Below, one piece after another: positions 5,611-6,791 of a stretch of DNA of 6,791 nucleotides. The stretch is from Spirochaetota bacterium. Its GTDB lineage: Bacteria; Spirochaetota; UBA4802; JAFGJZ01. The notes beneath the pieces were generated by a model that worked only from the letters and a program-made list of their open reading frames with translations, did no database searches and was not told where the DNA came from. How positions within the stretch are numbered: the stretch's first letter is position 1; the number at the start of each line of letters is the position of its first letter. The position numbers and the translations under genes were made by a program. The stretch covers positions 1 to 6,791 of the forward strand of contig JAEWVM010000073.1 in the NCBI GenBank assembly GCA_023396615.1, given 5' to 3'.

Positions 5611-6308
5611 AAACTATAATAGACAGTCAATTATTCTGGGTAACGCTTACGATAGGACTCTTTCTTCTGGGAAAATACCTGAGCGCGAAAACAAGATTCA
5701 TTCTTTTTAATCCCGTTCTTTTTTCTGTCACTATTCTGATAATACTTCTCAAACTCGCAGGAATAGATTATTCATCATATAAATCCAATACAGACATCAT
5801 ATCATTTTTTCTAGCACCCTCAGTTATAGCCCTTGCTCTTCCTCTTTACAAAGAGCTTGAAGAAATAAAAAAAAATCATATGGCTATTTTTATTTCTCTT
5901 ACGGCAGGAAGCCTGGCTGGACTATTAAGCGTATCAGGTATCTCTCTTCTGCTCGGCGCCGATACGCTTACCGTAATATCTCTTCTTCCTAAATCCGTTA
6001 CAAGCGCAATTGCAATAGAAGTCTCATCTAAAATCGGAGGTGAACCGTCACTTACTGCCGGATTTGTCGTAATCACAGGCATCATCGGCGCCGGAGGAGG
6101 TCTTTTCTTTCTGCGACTGATAAACGAACACAGCCATAAAGGCGGCGGACTAGCTATAGGATGCGCAGCACATGCTCTTGGAACCGCAGCTATAGCAGAA
6201 AAGGGCGAAACATATGCCGCTTACGGCGGACTCGCTCTTTGCGTCACAGGAATAATAACTTCCCTTCTCGCTCCCCTTTTCGCTTCTATCATAAAATATT
6301 TATTCTGA
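5607..6308 (+). CDS. lrgB: LrgB/CidB family membrane protein
   Basis: This is a 233-residue multi-pass inner-membrane protein of normal LrgB length with about six to eight hydrophobic segments. Signature stretches are FFLAPSVIALALPLYKELEE at 67-86, LLPKSVTSAIAIEVS at 126-140, TAGFVVITGIIGAGGG at 150-165 and the glycine/histidine motif GLAIGCAAHALGTAA at 181-195, with His189 and Gly192-Thr193. In the family LrgB acts with LrgA. The complex is proposed to oppose holin-driven autolysis or to carry small carboxylates, and plant chloroplasts have a fused form (PLGG1) that moves glycolate and glycerate. The ATG at 5607 sits in an ATGA overlap with the lrgA stop and is preceded by GGAAAG at 5599-5604. 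It is the last gene of the tightly spaced run. The following gap is non-coding for about 106 bases. No damage is visible. Confidence 0.93.
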   Translation: MKTIIDSQLFWVTLTIGLFLLGKYLSAKTRFILFNPVLFSVTILIILLKLAGIDYSSYKSNTDIISFFLAPSVIALALPLYKELEEIKKNHMAIFISLTAGSLAGLLSVSGISLLLGADTLTVISLLPKSVTSAIAIEVSSKIGGEPSLTAGFVVITGIIGAGGGLFFLRLINEHSHKGGGLAIGCAAHALGTAAIAEKGETYAAYGGLALCVTGIITSLLAPLFASIIKYLF

Positions 6309-6314
6309 TATAAT
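6306..6314 (+). promoter_or_regulatory. Perfect extended -10 match, candidate promoter for the small secreted protein
   Basis: TGATATAAT at 6306-6314 is an exact TGnTATAAT extended -10 element that begins within the lrgB stop codon. The -35 position (CTATCA at 6286-6291, 17-base spacer) matches at only three of six bases, which is tolerable for an extended -10 promoter. Transcription would start near 6321, giving a leader of about 94 bases that contains the hairpin at 6355-6370. Chance occurrence in AT-rich DNA is possible. Confidence 0.4.
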
Positions 6315-6354
6315 TTTCATTTAAAAGATATTTTTTAGTGATTGCCTTGCATGT

Positions 6355-6370
6355 GAATACCTCAGTATTC
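6355..6370. repeat. Perfect 6-bp inverted repeat (hairpin or operator) in the gap after lrgB
   Basis: GAATAC and GTATTC are exact reverse complements around a CTCA loop. The stem is AT-rich (two G-C pairs) and is followed by TGTTTG rather than a clean run of T, so it is a poor intrinsic terminator by the usual rules. It could be a weak terminator for the operon, a leader hairpin, or a binding site for a dimeric regulator of the gene at 6415. The remainder of the 6309-6414 gap shows nothing else clear. Confidence 0.4.
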
Positions 6371-6414
6371 TGTTTGAAAGTAATTCTATATCCGTGCTAT
6401 TTCAGGAGAAACAC

Positions 6415-6714
6415 ATGAAACTGCTCAAAATTATTCTCGCACTGCTGATTTTTACGATAAGTGCAAGCTCGCAGGACTTATCCATTCCTGAGCCTATTGA
6501 CCTTTTCAAATACTCAGTACCCGAAGGAACAGAGTACGGATATTCGAAACCCTACAAAAGTATCTACGGCTTCCCTATCGTGAGAATTTGGGGTTGGTCA
6601 AAAAACGGTAAAATGGCATACTCAATCGAAAAATCAATCGAAGGACAAGGCGGAGTTCTAATCGAGCACCACTTCAATCGAGAAGTGCAATTAATTAAAA
6701 AAATAAAGGTTTAG
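6415..6714 (+). CDS. Small secreted protein of unknown function
   Basis: This 99-residue protein has a textbook Sec signal peptide: basic start (K2, K5), a hydrophobic core LLKIILALLIFTISA and a likely cleavage near SAS-SQ at about residues 17-20. There is no lipobox cysteine, and indeed no cysteine at all. The mature part of about 80 residues is rich in aromatic residues and glycine and includes FKYSVPEGTEYGYSKPYKS and IWGWSKNGKMAYSIEKSIEG, then GQGGVLIEHHFNREV and a basic tail (KKIKV). The GWS-NGK-AYSIE-GxGG pattern reminds me of short exported proteins common in Treponema, but I cannot confirm this. The ATG at 6415 is set by AGGAG at 6404-6408 with 6 bases of spacing; the in-frame GTG at 6394 lies before that site and is rejected. 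Relatives as I recall them continue beyond the GGxxI region, so a shortened C-terminus is possible. No function is assigned. Confidence 0.8.
   Translation: MKLLKIILALLIFTISASSQDLSIPEPIDLFKYSVPEGTEYGYSKPYKSIYGFPIVRIWGWSKNGKMAYSIEKSIEGQGGVLIEHHFNREVQLIKKIKV
6670..6687. repeat. Hairpin inside the 3' end of the small secreted protein gene
   Basis: CACTTC at 6670-6675 and GAAGTG at 6682-6687 form a perfect 6-bp stem with the loop AATCGA, followed by A-rich sequence rather than a T run. It is 25 bases before the stop codon. It does not meet the form of an intrinsic terminator; an mRNA stability or pausing role is possible but unproven. Confidence 0.3.
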
Positions 6715-6718
6715 AAAA

Positions 6719-6771
6719 AGAGGACATCTCCGAAGGTTGTATTGCGAAATAAAGCCAAAGGAGAAGCCTCT
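6719..6771 (+). promoter_or_regulatory. Two-part leader hairpin overlapping the next ribosome binding site
   Basis: Between the two genes, AGAGG (6719-6723) pairs with CCTCT (6767-6771), and TCTCC (6727-6731) pairs with GGAGA (6760-6764). The two perfect 5-bp stems are stacked across a small 3 by 2 internal loop, with a 28-base apical loop in which GGTT and AGCC can pair further (one G-U). The GGAG at 6760-6763 is the core of the Shine-Dalgarno sequence AAAGGAG of the gene that starts at 6774, so the folded form would block its translation. It has no T run, which argues against a terminator. It might be an RNA thermometer, a protein-binding leader or part of a riboregulator. No known riboswitch class is recognised. 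Confidence 0.45.
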
Positions 6772-6773
6772 TT

Positions 6774-6791
6774 ATGAAGAAGATAGCAAAG
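6774..6791 (+). CDS. Start of a further gene, cut by the window edge
   Basis: ATG at 6774 opens six codons (MKKIAK) before the window ends. AAAGGAG at 6757-6763, 10 bases upstream, is a strong Shine-Dalgarno sequence, and the basic MKK start resembles the beginning of a signal peptide. If so, this is a second exported protein in tandem with the one at 6415, separated by only 59 bases and probably cotranscribed with it. Nothing can be said of its function. Confidence 0.5.

Noticed and set aside
6394..6414. GTG start for the small secreted protein seven codons upstream
   Set aside because: The strong AGGAG at 6404-6408 lies downstream of this GTG and is well placed for the ATG at 6415, which also begins a normal signal peptide.

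Overview
The window reads as a compact bacterial chromosome segment, almost all coding and almost all on the + strand. Base composition is moderate to AT-rich (about 40% GC by eye). A spirochaete, possibly a Treponema relative, is my best guess. Three things point that way: a bactofilin gene beside a YaaR/HolB/RicT cluster, a small secreted protein whose GWSKNGKMAYSIE stretch resembles short exported Treponema proteins as I remember them, and the general codon style. This is inference from gene content. A Firmicute-like or other source cannot be excluded without a database search.

Layout. (1) Positions 1-101 hold the first 33 codons of a membrane-anchored or secreted protein on the - strand, divergent from everything else. 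(2) Positions 102-185 are a short divergent regulatory region with a plausible sigma-70 promoter for the rightward genes. (3) Positions 186-6308 are eight + strand genes with gaps of 1 to 18 bp or 4-bp overlaps, very likely one operon: bactofilin, YaaR (DUF327), DNA polymerase III delta' (holB), a PSP1/RicT protein, methionyl-tRNA synthetase (metG), a YfcE-like phosphodiesterase, LrgA/CidA and LrgB/CidB. (4) Positions 6309-6414 are a non-coding gap with an extended -10 match and a perfect 6-bp hairpin. (5) Positions 6415-6714 encode a 99-residue protein with a signal peptide. (6) Positions 6715-6773 are a leader with a two-part hairpin that would bury the Shine-Dalgarno sequence of a last gene, which enters at 6774 and is cut by the window edge.

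How the genes fit together. The core yaaR-holB-ricT-metG block matches, in order, a segment of the Bacillus subtilis chromosome (yaaR-holB-yaaT ... metS), so it is an old housekeeping neighbourhood covering replication (clamp loader), RNA processing or regulation (RicT) and translation (MetRS). Around it sit envelope functions: a bactofilin scaffold at the head and an LrgA/LrgB membrane pair at the tail, with a small phosphodiesterase between. No mobile element, CRISPR array, toxin-antitoxin pair, phage gene, rRNA or tRNA was seen. I found no clear new defence or biosynthetic system. The most promising leads are the hairpin before the last gene, the unknown small secreted protein, the RicT protein with a full cysteine set but no partners in view, and the divergent membrane protein facing the bactofilin.
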